Shown here: piece by piece, positions 31,528 through 40,229 of the stretch | Position numbering within the stretch: the stretch's first letter is position 1 | Layout: the number at the start of each line of letters is the position of its first letter | DNA from: Kibdelosporangium sp. MJ126-NF4 | Lineage (GTDB): Bacteria; Actinomycetota; Actinomycetes; Mycobacteriales; Pseudonocardiaceae | Assembly: GCF_000826545.1 (NCBI RefSeq) | Contig: NZ_CDME01000008.1 | Location: 1,471,707-1,535,706 of the forward strand | Length of the DNA stretch: 64,000 nt | Reading direction: 5' to 3' | The notes under the pieces: generated by a model | The model's database searches: none | Told to the model about the DNA's origin: nothing | What the model saw: the letters and a program-made list of their open reading frames with translations, nothing else | Position numbers and translations under genes: made by a program

Positions 31528-32430
31528 ATGCCCACGCCGCGTAGCACCGATGTCCACACTCACCTGGCCCCTCTCCTCCCGGACGGCGACGACCATCGCG
31601 TCGGGGAACCGGGGCTCCATGACGCGGCACGGCTCGCGCGACGCTTGATCGAGAACGGGGTGGACCGGGCGTGGGTCTCCGCACCGCCACCCTTGTACCG
31701 GCAGGGCTTGGGGCGGGAACTTACGAGCATCTGGGTACGCGCACTCGACAACGGCCTTCGCGCCCGAGTGGCCGAGGAAGCCACCTTGGACCGGTTGGTG
31801 TATCTCCCGTTCGACCAGCCGGATGTCGCCGCCGAACTCCTCGACGAGGTCGACGACTCGGTGGGCTGGACCGCGTCGGCAGGCGGTGGCTCGCCCGCCA
31901 TGGACGATCCCGCGCTGGAACCCGTGTGGTCAGCCCTGAACCAGCTGCGCAAACCGATCCTTCTGCACCCGGGGAAGTCGCCGGATTCCCGGCTTGACCC
32001 GCACTATCTGGCGAACCTGCTGGGCAACCCGGTGGAAACCACGGTCGCGGCCGCTCAGCTCGTGTTCGGGGGAGTGCTCGCCCGGCATCCGGACCTGAAC
32101 GTGATCCTGGCGCACTGTGGCGGTGCCGTGCCCGCGGTGGTCGGGCGGTGGTCGCGTGGCGTGGCGACGCGACGACCGGGAATCGCCTCCGGCACAGCGG
32201 ACCCGGCCATGACGGTCCGGCGGCTGTGGAGCGACTGCCTTGGCCATCAGCCGGGGCTCGTCGACCTCGCCATGGCGACCTTCGGCGACGACCATCTCCT
32301 GCTCGGCAGCGACTACCCGTTCCCGATGGGGCTGGACGACCCGTTCGACGCGGTCGCGCATCTCCCACCGGAACTCCGCCGCCGGATCGCGGGAAACGCC
32401 GACGCGCTCCTCACGACGGCCCCGTCATGA
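31528..32430 (+). CDS. ACMSD-like metal-dependent amidohydrolase/decarboxylase
   Basis: A 300-residue TIM-barrel enzyme of the amidohydrolase-2 family. DVHTHLAP gives the HxH metal ligands, ILLHPG the strand-4 His, ILAHCGGAVPAVVGRW the next His, and LLLGSDYPFPMG the catalytic Asp. The HxGG...VGR and G(T/S)DYPFP(L/M)G pair is characteristic of 2-amino-3-carboxymuconate-6-semialdehyde decarboxylase and its relatives. The ATG at 31528 has GGGAGG seven bases before it. It is first in a six-gene operon ending in RidA. Confidence 0.82.
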   Translation: MPTPRSTDVHTHLAPLLPDGDDHRVGEPGLHDAARLARRLIENGVDRAWVSAPPPLYRQGLGRELTSIWVRALDNGLRARVAEEATLDRLVYLPFDQPDVAAELLDEVDDSVGWTASAGGGSPAMDDPALEPVWSALNQLRKPILLHPGKSPDSRLDPHYLANLLGNPVETTVAAAQLVFGGVLARHPDLNVILAHCGGAVPAVVGRWSRGVATRRPGIASGTADPAMTVRRLWSDCLGHQPGLVDLAMATFGDDHLLLGSDYPFPMGLDDPFDAVAHLPPELRRRIAGNADALLTTAPS

Positions 32431-33473
32431 CGAGGATCGGGACCGGCGTGCTGATGGCGGCCGTGGCCCAGGTCTTCGTGGCCGCCGGTATCGAGGAACG
32501 CGCGGCACGCCAGGTCGCCGAGGCGCTCGTCGAAGCCGACGCGCGTGGCCTCGGGTCGCACGGTGTGCACCTGGTGCCGATGTACGTCGACCGGTTGCTG
32601 GCAGGCGGGGTGAGCACACGCACCGAGGCCGACGTGGTCGTCGACATGGGTGCGGTGGCTGTGCTCGACGCCGGTCACGCACTGGGAATCCTGACCGCCG
32701 ACCACGCCATGGGCCTCGCCATGGCGAAGGCGCGGACCTTGGGCGTCGGCGTGGTCACCGTCCGCCGGGCCTTCCACTTCGGCGGTGCGTTCCGTTACGT
32801 CCAGTCCGCCATGGACGCCGGACTGATCGGTGTCGCCGCCGCCAACACCCGGCCGATGATGCCCGCGCCCGGTGGGGCGACCGCCGTGGTCGGCAACAAC
32901 CCGCTCGCGGTGGGGGTGCCGGGCCCGGATCCCATCCTCGTCGACATGGCGTTGTCCGAGGCCGCGCTGGGCAGGATCCGGCTCGCCGCCGCCGAGGGCA
33001 GGGAGATCCCGCCCACCTGGGCGGCGGACAGCGCGGGCCGCCCGACCACCGACCCGGCCGCCGCGATCACCGGGCTGCTCCTGCCGGTCGCCGGTCCGAA
33101 GGGATACGGCCTCGCGCTCGCGGTGGAAGTGCTCACCGGAGTGTTGAGCGGGGGCTCCTTCGGGTCGGGCGTGAAAGGCCTGTACGCCGACACAGCGGTG
33201 CCGAACGACTGCGCGCACCTGTTCATCGCGTTGGATCCGGCGGTGTTCGGCATCGAGGACCTCGCCGAACGAACCGCGCGGCTCGCCCGCGAAGTCCGGG
33301 CGTCCAAGCTCGCTCCCGGCTCCGACCACGTGCGCCTGCCGGGAGAACGCGCCGCGGCTGCGGCACGGGCCGCGCACCGGGACGGGGTGGACATCCCGGC
33401 CTCGGTGCTGACGGCGCTGACCGAGACCGCGCTGCGGCTCGGCACAGAAACTTCGGAAGGGCTGGTGGAATGA
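32427..33473 (+). CDS. Ldh-type (malate/L-lactate/ureidoglycolate) NAD(P)-dependent dehydrogenase
   Basis: A 348-residue enzyme of the YbiC/YlbC/Ldh-2 family, with its own non-Rossmann NAD fold. Visible signatures: RGLGSHGVHLVPMYVDRLLAG near the start, VVTVRRAFHFGG with the catalytic-site His, and VVGNNPLAVGVPGPDPILVDMALS. These enzymes oxidise 2-hydroxy acids or reduce 2-keto acids and imines. ATGA overlap with the amidohydrolase gene. Confidence 0.88.
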   Translation: MTRIGTGVLMAAVAQVFVAAGIEERAARQVAEALVEADARGLGSHGVHLVPMYVDRLLAGGVSTRTEADVVVDMGAVAVLDAGHALGILTADHAMGLAMAKARTLGVGVVTVRRAFHFGGAFRYVQSAMDAGLIGVAAANTRPMMPAPGGATAVVGNNPLAVGVPGPDPILVDMALSEAALGRIRLAAAEGREIPPTWAADSAGRPTTDPAAAITGLLLPVAGPKGYGLALAVEVLTGVLSGGSFGSGVKGLYADTAVPNDCAHLFIALDPAVFGIEDLAERTARLAREVRASKLAPGSDHVRLPGERAAAAARAAHRDGVDIPASVLTALTETALRLGTETSEGLVE

Positions 33474-33540
33474 GATCGAGGTCTACGACGATGTCCGGCT
33501 CGGTGCTTGCCCGGCATCGCGCCTTCGCCAAGGAGGACCA

Positions 33541-35145
33541 GTGAGCCCCGCCCCTGTCGCCGTCGTCGGTGGCGGCCCGGTCGGCCTGATCACCGCGCTC
33601 GGTCTGGTGGCCCACGGCGTGCCCGCGGTCGTGTTCGAGATGGACGGGAAACTCTCCACCGACACCAAGGCAGGCACGATCCTGACCCGGACCCTCGAGG
33701 TGCTGGACCGGTACGACGCCTTGGCGCCCGTGCTCGAGGCGAGCCTGCGGATCGACGAGATCGGCGAACTCGACCGCGCCACCGGCCTGTCCACAGGCAG
33801 CGTCCTGACTTCGGCACTGGCCGAGGAGACAAGGTTCCCGTTCGTCATCAACATCCCCCAGCACGAACTCGAACCGGTACTCGCCGGTGTCCTGGAAAGC
33901 CGCGCCCCGGGAATCCTGCGCATGCGGCACCGGCTGGTCGACTTCGAGCAGGACGAAGACGGGGTCACCCTGCACCTGTCGACCCCCGACGGCCCGGTCA
34001 CCACTCGCGCCAGCCACCTGCTCGCGTGCGACGGCGGCCGGTCGACAGTCCGCGAACGGCTCGGCATCGAGGTCGACGGGCACACCCTGGAACAGCGCTT
34101 CATGCTGGTCGACCTCGTCTGCGACCTGGACATCGACAATCCGCGCGACTACCCGTACCTGGCCTACTTCGGCGACCGCGAGGAATGGATGATCCTCGTA
34201 CGACAGCCGCACTGCTGGCGTTTCCTGTTCCCGCTCGCGCCAGGGCAACCCGAACCGACCACCGCACAGCTGCGGGACAAGGCACACCGCTTCATCGGTG
34301 ACGTGGACGAGCTCACGGTCCGCGGCAGCAACATCTACACCGTCCACCACCGCGTGGCCTCGTCGTGGCAACGGGGCCGCGTCTTCCTGATGGGCGACGC
34401 CGCGCATCTGATCACCCCGATGTGGGCGCTGGGCCTGAACACCGGTGTCCTGGACGCGTCCAACCTGCCGTGGCGACTCGCCTGGGTGCATCGCGGCTGG
34501 GCCACCGATGCCCTGCTCCTGGGATATCAGACCGAGCAGGCACCCGTGGCCGTCAACGGTTCCGGCGAGATGGCCGAGGCGGCCCGCGCCGTCATGGACC
34601 GGCGACTCGACTCGACCGCGGCGATGGGTGCGGGTGGCTGGGGCGATGCGATGACCCGCACCCTGCTCGGGGTGCGGCTGGACATCGATGACAGCGGCGA
34701 CTGGTCGATGGTGCGCGGCACGTCCACGCCGACACCGGTCCGCGTGGGCGAACGCGTCCCCGATCTCCGCGTGTTCTCCACCCGGGGCCCGGTTTCGCTG
34801 CACCAGCTGTGCCGGGACTCGTTCGTCGCGCTGCACCTCACCGACGCCCGGCGACGGCCGCCGATTCCCGCCGACAACCCTCCGGGTCTGCGGCAGGTCG
34901 TGGTGAGCCGGTGGGACGCCCCGCACGACTCCGGCCTTCGTGACCGGGCGTACTTCGACCCGGGCGAGACGGTACGCGCGCGGTTCGGACTGGACGGCGA
35001 TGCCGCGGTGCTGCTGCGTCCCGACGGGCACATCGCCCACATCGAGCCGTGGACCGTCGACTCGCCCCACAGCGTAAGGCAACGGTACCTGTCGTTCGTC
35101 GGGCTGGATCAGCAGGAGGTGGCGCCATGCGAGGCGACGTCGTGA
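33541..35145 (+). CDS. FAD-dependent aromatic hydroxylase (PheA/TfdB-like)
   Basis: A 534-residue class A flavoprotein monooxygenase: AVVGGGPVGLITALGL, LLACDGGRSTVRERLGIE (DG motif), GRVFLMGDAAHLITPMWALGLNTG (GD motif), and a C-terminal thioredoxin-like region (residues 400-534) as in phenol hydroxylase-type enzymes. It likely hydroxylates the aromatic substrate of this operon. The GTG at 33541 follows AAGGAGGACCA. The 67-base gap before it holds a 24-codon frame (33470-33544) that overlaps both neighbours by ATGA and GTGA; it may simply pass ribosomes along. Confidence 0.88.
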   Translation: MSPAPVAVVGGGPVGLITALGLVAHGVPAVVFEMDGKLSTDTKAGTILTRTLEVLDRYDALAPVLEASLRIDEIGELDRATGLSTGSVLTSALAEETRFPFVINIPQHELEPVLAGVLESRAPGILRMRHRLVDFEQDEDGVTLHLSTPDGPVTTRASHLLACDGGRSTVRERLGIEVDGHTLEQRFMLVDLVCDLDIDNPRDYPYLAYFGDREEWMILVRQPHCWRFLFPLAPGQPEPTTAQLRDKAHRFIGDVDELTVRGSNIYTVHHRVASSWQRGRVFLMGDAAHLITPMWALGLNTGVLDASNLPWRLAWVHRGWATDALLLGYQTEQAPVAVNGSGEMAEAARAVMDRRLDSTAAMGAGGWGDAMTRTLLGVRLDIDDSGDWSMVRGTSTPTPVRVGERVPDLRVFSTRGPVSLHQLCRDSFVALHLTDARRRPPIPADNPPGLRQVVVSRWDAPHDSGLRDRAYFDPGETVRARFGLDGDAAVLLRPDGHIAHIEPWTVDSPHSVRQRYLSFVGLDQQEVAPCEATS

Positions 35146-35771
35146 CCTCGCCCTCCGGCGAGCGGATCGTGCTCGTCGACATCGGGCTCGTCAAGCTGTA
35201 TGACGACCCGTTGGTCCGGGTGTGGGACGTCTCGCTGCGACCGGGGGAGTGCCATCCGTGGCACCTGCACCACAACCCGTACGTGGTGCTGAGCATCAAC
35301 GGTTCGGACGGCCGGATGGACTGGCTCGACGGCAGCGAACCCAGGTTCATCTCGGAGTACCGAGGGGGTGCGGTGTACCGCCCGGTGTCGCCGGTGCACC
35401 GGCTGACGAACATCGGCACGTCCTTCTACCGCAATCGCCTGGTGGAGCTCAAAGACCTCGGCGAACACCTCGACGAGCCGCTCGACATCGGACCGGGTGG
35501 CCGCAGCGTCCGGGGCGAGCCACCGGGCGAGCCGCTCGCCGACGGACGGATGCCGGTCCTGCTGCACCGTGACATCTCGGTGTGGACCGTGACAGGGGAG
35601 TGCGAGCTGGATCTGGCCGGGCCACACGTGATCGCGGCGATCGACATCGACGACACCGACCCGGCCGGTGGAGTGCGTTCGCATCCCGGTGGGCCACTGA
35701 CGCTCAGCGGGGACTGGTTCGTCGTCAAGCTCAGCTACCTCGACGCGTCGCAGGAAGGCAACCGGCCATGA
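35127..35771 (+). CDS. Cupin-domain protein, possible ring-cleavage dioxygenase
   Basis: A 214-residue cupin. The first cupin motif reads PGECHPWHLHHNPYVVLS (His-x-His type metal ligands) and the second is PVSPVHRLTNIG. The C-terminal half is acidic with a weaker repeat. The pathway context (ACMSD-like and RidA partners) favours a dioxygenase or isomerase acting on the hydroxylated aromatic, but a small-molecule-binding cupin cannot be excluded. The ATG at 35127 has GGAGG and lies inside the end of the hydroxylase gene (19-base overlap). Confidence 0.75.
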   Translation: MRGDVVTSPSGERIVLVDIGLVKLYDDPLVRVWDVSLRPGECHPWHLHHNPYVVLSINGSDGRMDWLDGSEPRFISEYRGGAVYRPVSPVHRLTNIGTSFYRNRLVELKDLGEHLDEPLDIGPGGRSVRGEPPGEPLADGRMPVLLHRDISVWTVTGECELDLAGPHVIAAIDIDDTDPAGGVRSHPGGPLTLSGDWFVVKLSYLDASQEGNRP

Positions 35772-36235
35772 GCGAGAACCTCTCCGAACCGGCCCGCTAC
35801 GGCGGTGAGGCGGCCGACCGCGCGCGTGAACCGACGATCGCCGACGGGGAGGCCGCGTACCGGTTCCGGGAAATCCTGGTGCAGACCCATGATCTGGCGT
35901 GGGCCGAGAAGACACTGGCCGGTCTCTCGCACAAGCCGTTGTGGCGCAACGAGGACACTGGTGCTTCGATCTCGTTGGTGCGCTTCGAGCGAGGCTCGGG
36001 CATACCGTCACGGCACGCGCACGCGTCCAACCAGTTCATGTTCTGCCTGTCCGGGCGGTACACCTACGTGCCGACCGGGATCACCCTCACCGAGGGGGCG
36101 TTCTACTGGAACCCGAAGGGTAGCCAGCACGGCCCGACTCTGGCCGAGGAGACGTCGATCCTGCTGGAGGTCTACGACGGCCCGCACTACCCCACCCAGC
36201 CCGACTGGTACAGCTCGGCCGACGACGCGCGCTGA
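35768..36235 (+). CDS. Second cupin-domain protein
   Basis: A 155-residue single-domain cupin with SGIPSRHAHASNQFMFCLSGRY and GAFYWNPKGSQHGP as the two metal-binding motifs. It overlaps the preceding cupin by ATGA, has AGGAAGG upstream, and is 15 bases from the RidA gene. It may be the partner subunit or a separate isomerase/oxygenase of the same pathway. Confidence 0.78.
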   Translation: MSENLSEPARYGGEAADRAREPTIADGEAAYRFREILVQTHDLAWAEKTLAGLSHKPLWRNEDTGASISLVRFERGSGIPSRHAHASNQFMFCLSGRYTYVPTGITLTEGAFYWNPKGSQHGPTLAEETSILLEVYDGPHYPTQPDWYSSADDAR

Positions 36236-36250
36236 CACAAGGAGAAAACC

Positions 36251-36661
36251 ATGACCGTGCAGACCGTCGTCGCTTCCGGGCTCGCGGAGCCGAACGGGCA
36301 CTTCGCGCACGCCTCGATGATCGAGGTTCCCGCCACCGCGCGGCTTGTCTTCATCTCCGGGATGACCGCGCGCAACGCCGAAGGCGGAGTGACCGGCGTC
36401 GGTGACATCACCGCCCAGACCCACCAGGTGTGCCGGAACCTCAGGGCCGCTGTCGAAGCCGCGGGCGGGACACTGGCCGACATCGCCAGGGTGGACGTGT
36501 ACGTCCGCAACATGGAGGATTTCCAGGCCGTCCACGAGGTCCGCAGGCAGTACTTCACCGAGCACGCGCCCGCGTCCACAATGGTGGAGGTGTCGAAGTT
36601 CGTGAACAAGGACTACCTGATCGAGATCAACGCGATCGCCGCGATCGGCGGGCAGCGGTGA
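36251..36661 (+). CDS. RidA/YjgF family enamine/imine deaminase
   Basis: A 136-residue RidA-fold protein. FISGMTARNAEGGVTGVGDITAQTHQVCRNL, DVYVRNMEDF and the C-terminal IEINAIAAI match the family, which hydrolyses reactive enamines and imines. In amino-aromatic catabolism a RidA homologue serves as 2-aminomuconate deaminase. As the last gene of an operon with an ACMSD-like decarboxylase and cupins, that role fits well. AAGGAGA ribosome site upstream. Confidence 0.9.
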   Translation: MTVQTVVASGLAEPNGHFAHASMIEVPATARLVFISGMTARNAEGGVTGVGDITAQTHQVCRNLRAAVEAAGGTLADIARVDVYVRNMEDFQAVHEVRRQYFTEHAPASTMVEVSKFVNKDYLIEINAIAAIGGQR

Positions 36662-36845
36662 GGCTGGCGGCCACTTCGCCCCGCCGGGACACGGCCCGAG
36701 AACTTCACTGATCGGCAGGCGCGCGCCGGACCAGCGGGGTAACGTTCGAGTCCGCGTCTGGGGGCGATCATCCAGTCATCGGCGGCTCGCCGCACGGAGG
36801 GGAAGGGAGACGGGCACAGGTCCTCGGGCCTGCGCCCGGGTGCCA

Positions 36846-37493
36846 ATGAAGATCAGTCGTAACCCGCTGCCGGTTCTCGCGGCAGTAACCGTCCTGTCAC
36901 TCGTCGGTGCCTGCGGTCCGGAGAAGGCTTCCCCTCCACCTGGGAAACAAACCGCTGCCGAGGCCACGTCGGAGGACGGCGACCCACCTGTCTGGACACA
37001 ACCCACCCAGGAGGAACCCACCTCGAAACAACCCACTTCGGCACCGCCCTCATCGGCGGCGGGTGATGGCAAGCTGAAGGTGCAACGGCGGAAGAAGTAC
37101 ACCAACATCGACTGCACCACCCTGCTCACCCCCGCCGACGTCGAGGAGGCAGTCGGGGTGGCGGGCAATCCGCCGAAAATGGTCGGCTCGAAAGGGAACG
37201 CCTGCCTGACCGGATCCTCCCTGGGCGACAGCGTAGGCGCCACAGTGAACTACAGCACCTCCAACAAGAACGTCATCACCACCGGTGATCCCTTCGAGAT
37301 CTCGGGCAACTCCGCGTTCCGGAAACTGGCGAGCAGGACCTGCACGGTCGACGTCGCGCTCGACGAGAAGGGCGACTACAGCCTCGGTGCCGGTCTGCAG
37401 ATCGAGGTTGGCATGCTGACACAGGACAAGGACCCGTGCGAGGCGGCGACGAAGCTCGCGGAGAAGGCGTTCGACAAGATTCCCGACGCATAA
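36846..37493 (+). CDS. DUF3558-like lipoprotein
   Basis: A 215-residue lipoprotein (lipobox LVGAC) with a long Thr/Pro/Ser linker (residues 25-75) and a DUF3558-type domain (DCTTLLTPADVEEAVG, GNACLTGSS, CTVDVAL, DPCEAATKLAEKAF). Such lipoproteins are numerous in Pseudonocardiales and of unknown function. The start at 36846 is the first ATG before the signal peptide; GTG at 36840 is equally possible. It lies alone between operons. Confidence 0.82.
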   Translation: MKISRNPLPVLAAVTVLSLVGACGPEKASPPPGKQTAAEATSEDGDPPVWTQPTQEEPTSKQPTSAPPSSAAGDGKLKVQRRKKYTNIDCTTLLTPADVEEAVGVAGNPPKMVGSKGNACLTGSSLGDSVGATVNYSTSNKNVITTGDPFEISGNSAFRKLASRTCTVDVALDEKGDYSLGAGLQIEVGMLTQDKDPCEAATKLAEKAFDKIPDA

Positions 37494-37548
37494 CCGGGCA
37501 ACCTCGGATATGGGCTCTCGGGCCGCCACCGGTGTGGGCCACTGACGT

Positions 37549-38433
37549 TCAGCTGCCGCTGGCGGCGAGGGAGCCCTTCAGCGCGCCGGTGGCGGTGGTG
37601 AGTGCCTTGGTCGCGGTGGTCCAGTCGATGGTTTCGTTCCAGGAGCCCATTACTGCGACGGCGAAGGTCCGGGACGCGGTTCGGACCAGGCCTGTCGTGT
37701 TGAGCACTCGTCGGCCGTCGGAACTGCCCCAGCCCTGTTTCACTGCCCAGTCCGTGCCCGGGAACGCGCGGGGAATTCCGAAGTGCTGGTCGAAACCGTC
37801 GGCGGCGTTGGGCGGGACGCGGTGTATCGCCTCGGTGAGGAAGACGCGTCCCTCGTCGGCCAGTCCCGAGGTGATGTGCCGGTAGACCGTGATGACGTCG
37901 GTGGGCGACATCCGGGTGGAGCCCCACTGGCCGGTGTCGGTGGGCGGCGAGGTGTGTGCGAGCCCCAGCTTCTTGACCTGTCGCTGGACAATCGCCGGGC
38001 CGCCGTGCTGTTGCCACAGGCGGCTGGCGACACGGTCGTCGCTGGCCGCGAGCATGTCGTGGACGTCCGTCGCTTCGCTGCCCGAGGGCACCCCGGACCT
38101 GTCGATCAGGTCGAGCGCGATGAGCAGTTTCACCACGGACGCGGTGGGCTGCGCCTGATCGGCTTTCCAGCTCAGCTCCACCGCGCACGAGTCGAGATCG
38201 ACGACCTCGATCCCGAGACGGGGATCGTTCCCGTTGCTCAGTAACGCTTTCCTGGCCTCGGCGACGGCATTCGCGTGCTTGCCTGCCGTCTCGGCTGGAG
38301 CCGAGCCGCACCCGGCGTGCCAGTCGTCGCTTCCGGATTGGCTGTTCAGGGCGATCGCGGCGACCAGGCCTCCCGCCACGGTGAGCACAGCGATCCCGAC
38401 GAGCAGCTTCACCTGTCCGACCTGCTTGAGCAC
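37549..38433 (-). CDS. Membrane-anchored serine hydrolase, class A beta-lactamase/DD-peptidase fold
   Basis: A 294-residue protein. An N-terminal uncleaved-looking membrane segment (LLVGIAVLTVAGGLVAAIAL) is followed by a penicillin-recognising domain with TASVVKLLIALDL (SxxK), AASDDRVASRL (SDN equivalent) and VKQGWGSS (KTG equivalent), all in the right order. It may be a cell-wall endopeptidase or a beta-lactamase-like hydrolase; no class A omega-loop E166 motif is obvious, so antibiotic resistance is not claimed. The GTG at 38433 has GGAGGT at good spacing. Confidence 0.82.
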   Translation of the reverse strand: MLKQVGQVKLLVGIAVLTVAGGLVAAIALNSQSGSDDWHAGCGSAPAETAGKHANAVAEARKALLSNGNDPRLGIEVVDLDSCAVELSWKADQAQPTASVVKLLIALDLIDRSGVPSGSEATDVHDMLAASDDRVASRLWQQHGGPAIVQRQVKKLGLAHTSPPTDTGQWGSTRMSPTDVITVYRHITSGLADEGRVFLTEAIHRVPPNAADGFDQHFGIPRAFPGTDWAVKQGWGSSDGRRVLNTTGLVRTASRTFAVAVMGSWNETIDWTTATKALTTATGALKGSLAASGS

Positions 38434-38637
38434 GATCCACCTCCGCTGGAAAAGCGAACATCCGAAAGCTATTCGGAACGGGAATCGCGAGCATCGTCCG
38501 ACGAGCCGGTGCATTCCGGCCAACCGGTGGACAACCCCACCGCACCAGGGCGCGCATATCGGCCGAATGGTCGATGTGCGCGCCACATCTGGCGATTTCG
38601 TGCCAGCCACATCCTCGGCGAGGTGCGGCGAAAGGGA

Positions 38638-40212
38638 CTATCGGATGCGGAGTTTTCGCATGATCTTCAGTCCGGACAGCATTCCCTGGACGTACTTCTC
38701 GTAAGTCTGGTCGCCGCGGGGACCCATGACCTGCTTCTTGAGTACGGCCATGTTCTTGGCGTCGGTGTACTTGAGCAGGCCCTGGTCGCCGTGGCGGGCG
38801 CCGACGCCCGAGCTTTTGAGACCGCCGGACGGCGTGCCCTTGGACGCGAAGGCGGTGGCGAGGATGTCGTTGATGTTCAGATTGCCGGATTCGATACGTG
38901 CGGCGACGGCGCACGCGGCGGTGACGTCACTGCCCCAGACCGAGGCGTTGAGGCCGTAGTCGGTGTCGTTGGCGAGCGCCACGGCCTCGTCGACGGTGCT
39001 GTACTTGTACAGCGCGACGACTGGTCCGAAGGTTTCGGTGATGCCGCAGTGCATGTCCTTTGTGACGCCTTCGAGGATCGTCGGCTCGAAGAACGCCGGG
39101 CCCAGGTCGGGCCGGGGACGGCCGCCGCACAGGACGGTGGCGCCTTTGCCGACGGCATCGTCCACATGGGATTTGACTCGGCGCATGTGGTCCACGGACA
39201 CCAGCGAGCCCATGTCGGGACCGAAGTCGTAGGAGGCGCGGACGTCGAGTGCTTTCGCCTTGGTCACGAACGCGTCCTTGAACGAGTCGTACCGGGACTC
39301 CGGCAGATAGATCCGTTCGATGTGCATGCAGATCTGCCCGGTGTTGCCGAACGCGCCGAAGACCGCGCCCTGCACGGCCGCGTCCAGATCCGCGTCGTCC
39401 AGCACGATCATCGGGTTCTTGCCGCCGAGTTCGAGACAGCAGCCGATCAGGTTGCGGCCCGCCCGTTCGCCGATGATCCTGCCAGTGGCCGTGGACCCGG
39501 TGAACATCACGTAGTCGGCGTGGTCGATGAGCGTGGGGCCGACATCCGGGCCCTCGCCGCACACCACCTGGAACAGGCCCTTGGGCAGACCGGCCTCTTC
39601 CAGCAACTGCACGCCGTACAACGGCGAGAGCGCCGTCTTGTTGTCGGGCTTCAGCACGACCGCGTTGCCTGCCATCAGCGCCGGAACGGCGTCGGAAATG
39701 CCGGTGGCGAAAGGGAAATTCCACGGAGCGATGATGCCGACGACACCCTTGGGCTGCCGGATCTCCGTCGAGGTCGTCAGCAACGGCACCGGCCCGCCGT
39801 GCCTGGTGGACGCCAGCAGCTTGGTGGCCCGCTTGAGGTAATGGCTCATCACCATCGCCGGGTCACACATCTCTTCGATCGCCATCCGGCGGTTCTTGCC
39901 GCTTTCGACCTGGATGAGGTCGGCGACGGTTCGGGCGTTGCCGACGAAGATCGCATGCGCCCGTTTGAACACCGCCAGCCGTTGCTTGAGCGGCGTGGCA
40001 GCCCACTTCCGCTGCGCCGCACGGGCGACGGCGAACGCCTGCTCGATGTCGTCAGGCGTCGACTGGGGCAGGTCGACGACGGCCTCGCCCGTGTAGACCT
40101 CGGTGAGCGTCCAGGTCGCGCCGGTCGAGCCCGGCACCCTGGCCACCAGTCGCCGCAGTAGCGCGTCGGTCGTCGACGCGGGCCGCGTGAGTCCACTCTG
40201 CGCGAGAGTCAT
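38638..40212 (-). CDS. NAD(P)-dependent aldehyde dehydrogenase (succinate-semialdehyde type)
   Basis: A 524-residue ALDH: PWNFPFATGI, VMFTGSTATGRIIGERAG, LELGGKNPMIVLDDADLD (catalytic Glu) and NTGQICMHIERIYLP (catalytic Cys), ETFGPVVALYKY. It oxidises an aldehyde to the acid. The ATG at 40212 is 17 bases after the GMC oxidoreductase stop, so the pair forms an alcohol-to-acid operon. Confidence 0.92.
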   Translation of the reverse strand: MTLAQSGLTRPASTTDALLRRLVARVPGSTGATWTLTEVYTGEAVVDLPQSTPDDIEQAFAVARAAQRKWAATPLKQRLAVFKRAHAIFVGNARTVADLIQVESGKNRRMAIEEMCDPAMVMSHYLKRATKLLASTRHGGPVPLLTTSTEIRQPKGVVGIIAPWNFPFATGISDAVPALMAGNAVVLKPDNKTALSPLYGVQLLEEAGLPKGLFQVVCGEGPDVGPTLIDHADYVMFTGSTATGRIIGERAGRNLIGCCLELGGKNPMIVLDDADLDAAVQGAVFGAFGNTGQICMHIERIYLPESRYDSFKDAFVTKAKALDVRASYDFGPDMGSLVSVDHMRRVKSHVDDAVGKGATVLCGGRPRPDLGPAFFEPTILEGVTKDMHCGITETFGPVVALYKYSTVDEAVALANDTDYGLNASVWGSDVTAACAVAARIESGNLNINDILATAFASKGTPSGGLKSSGVGARHGDQGLLKYTDAKNMAVLKKQVMGPRGDQTYEKYVQGMLSGLKIMRKLRIR

Positions 40213-40229
40213 GGGGCTGCCTCGTCCCG

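Noticed and set aside
33470..33544. A 24-codon gene between the dehydrogenase and hydroxylase genes of the catabolic operon
   Set aside because: It overlaps both neighbours by start/stop and may pass ribosomes on, but nothing in the peptide suggests a function, so it is mentioned only under the hydroxylase.
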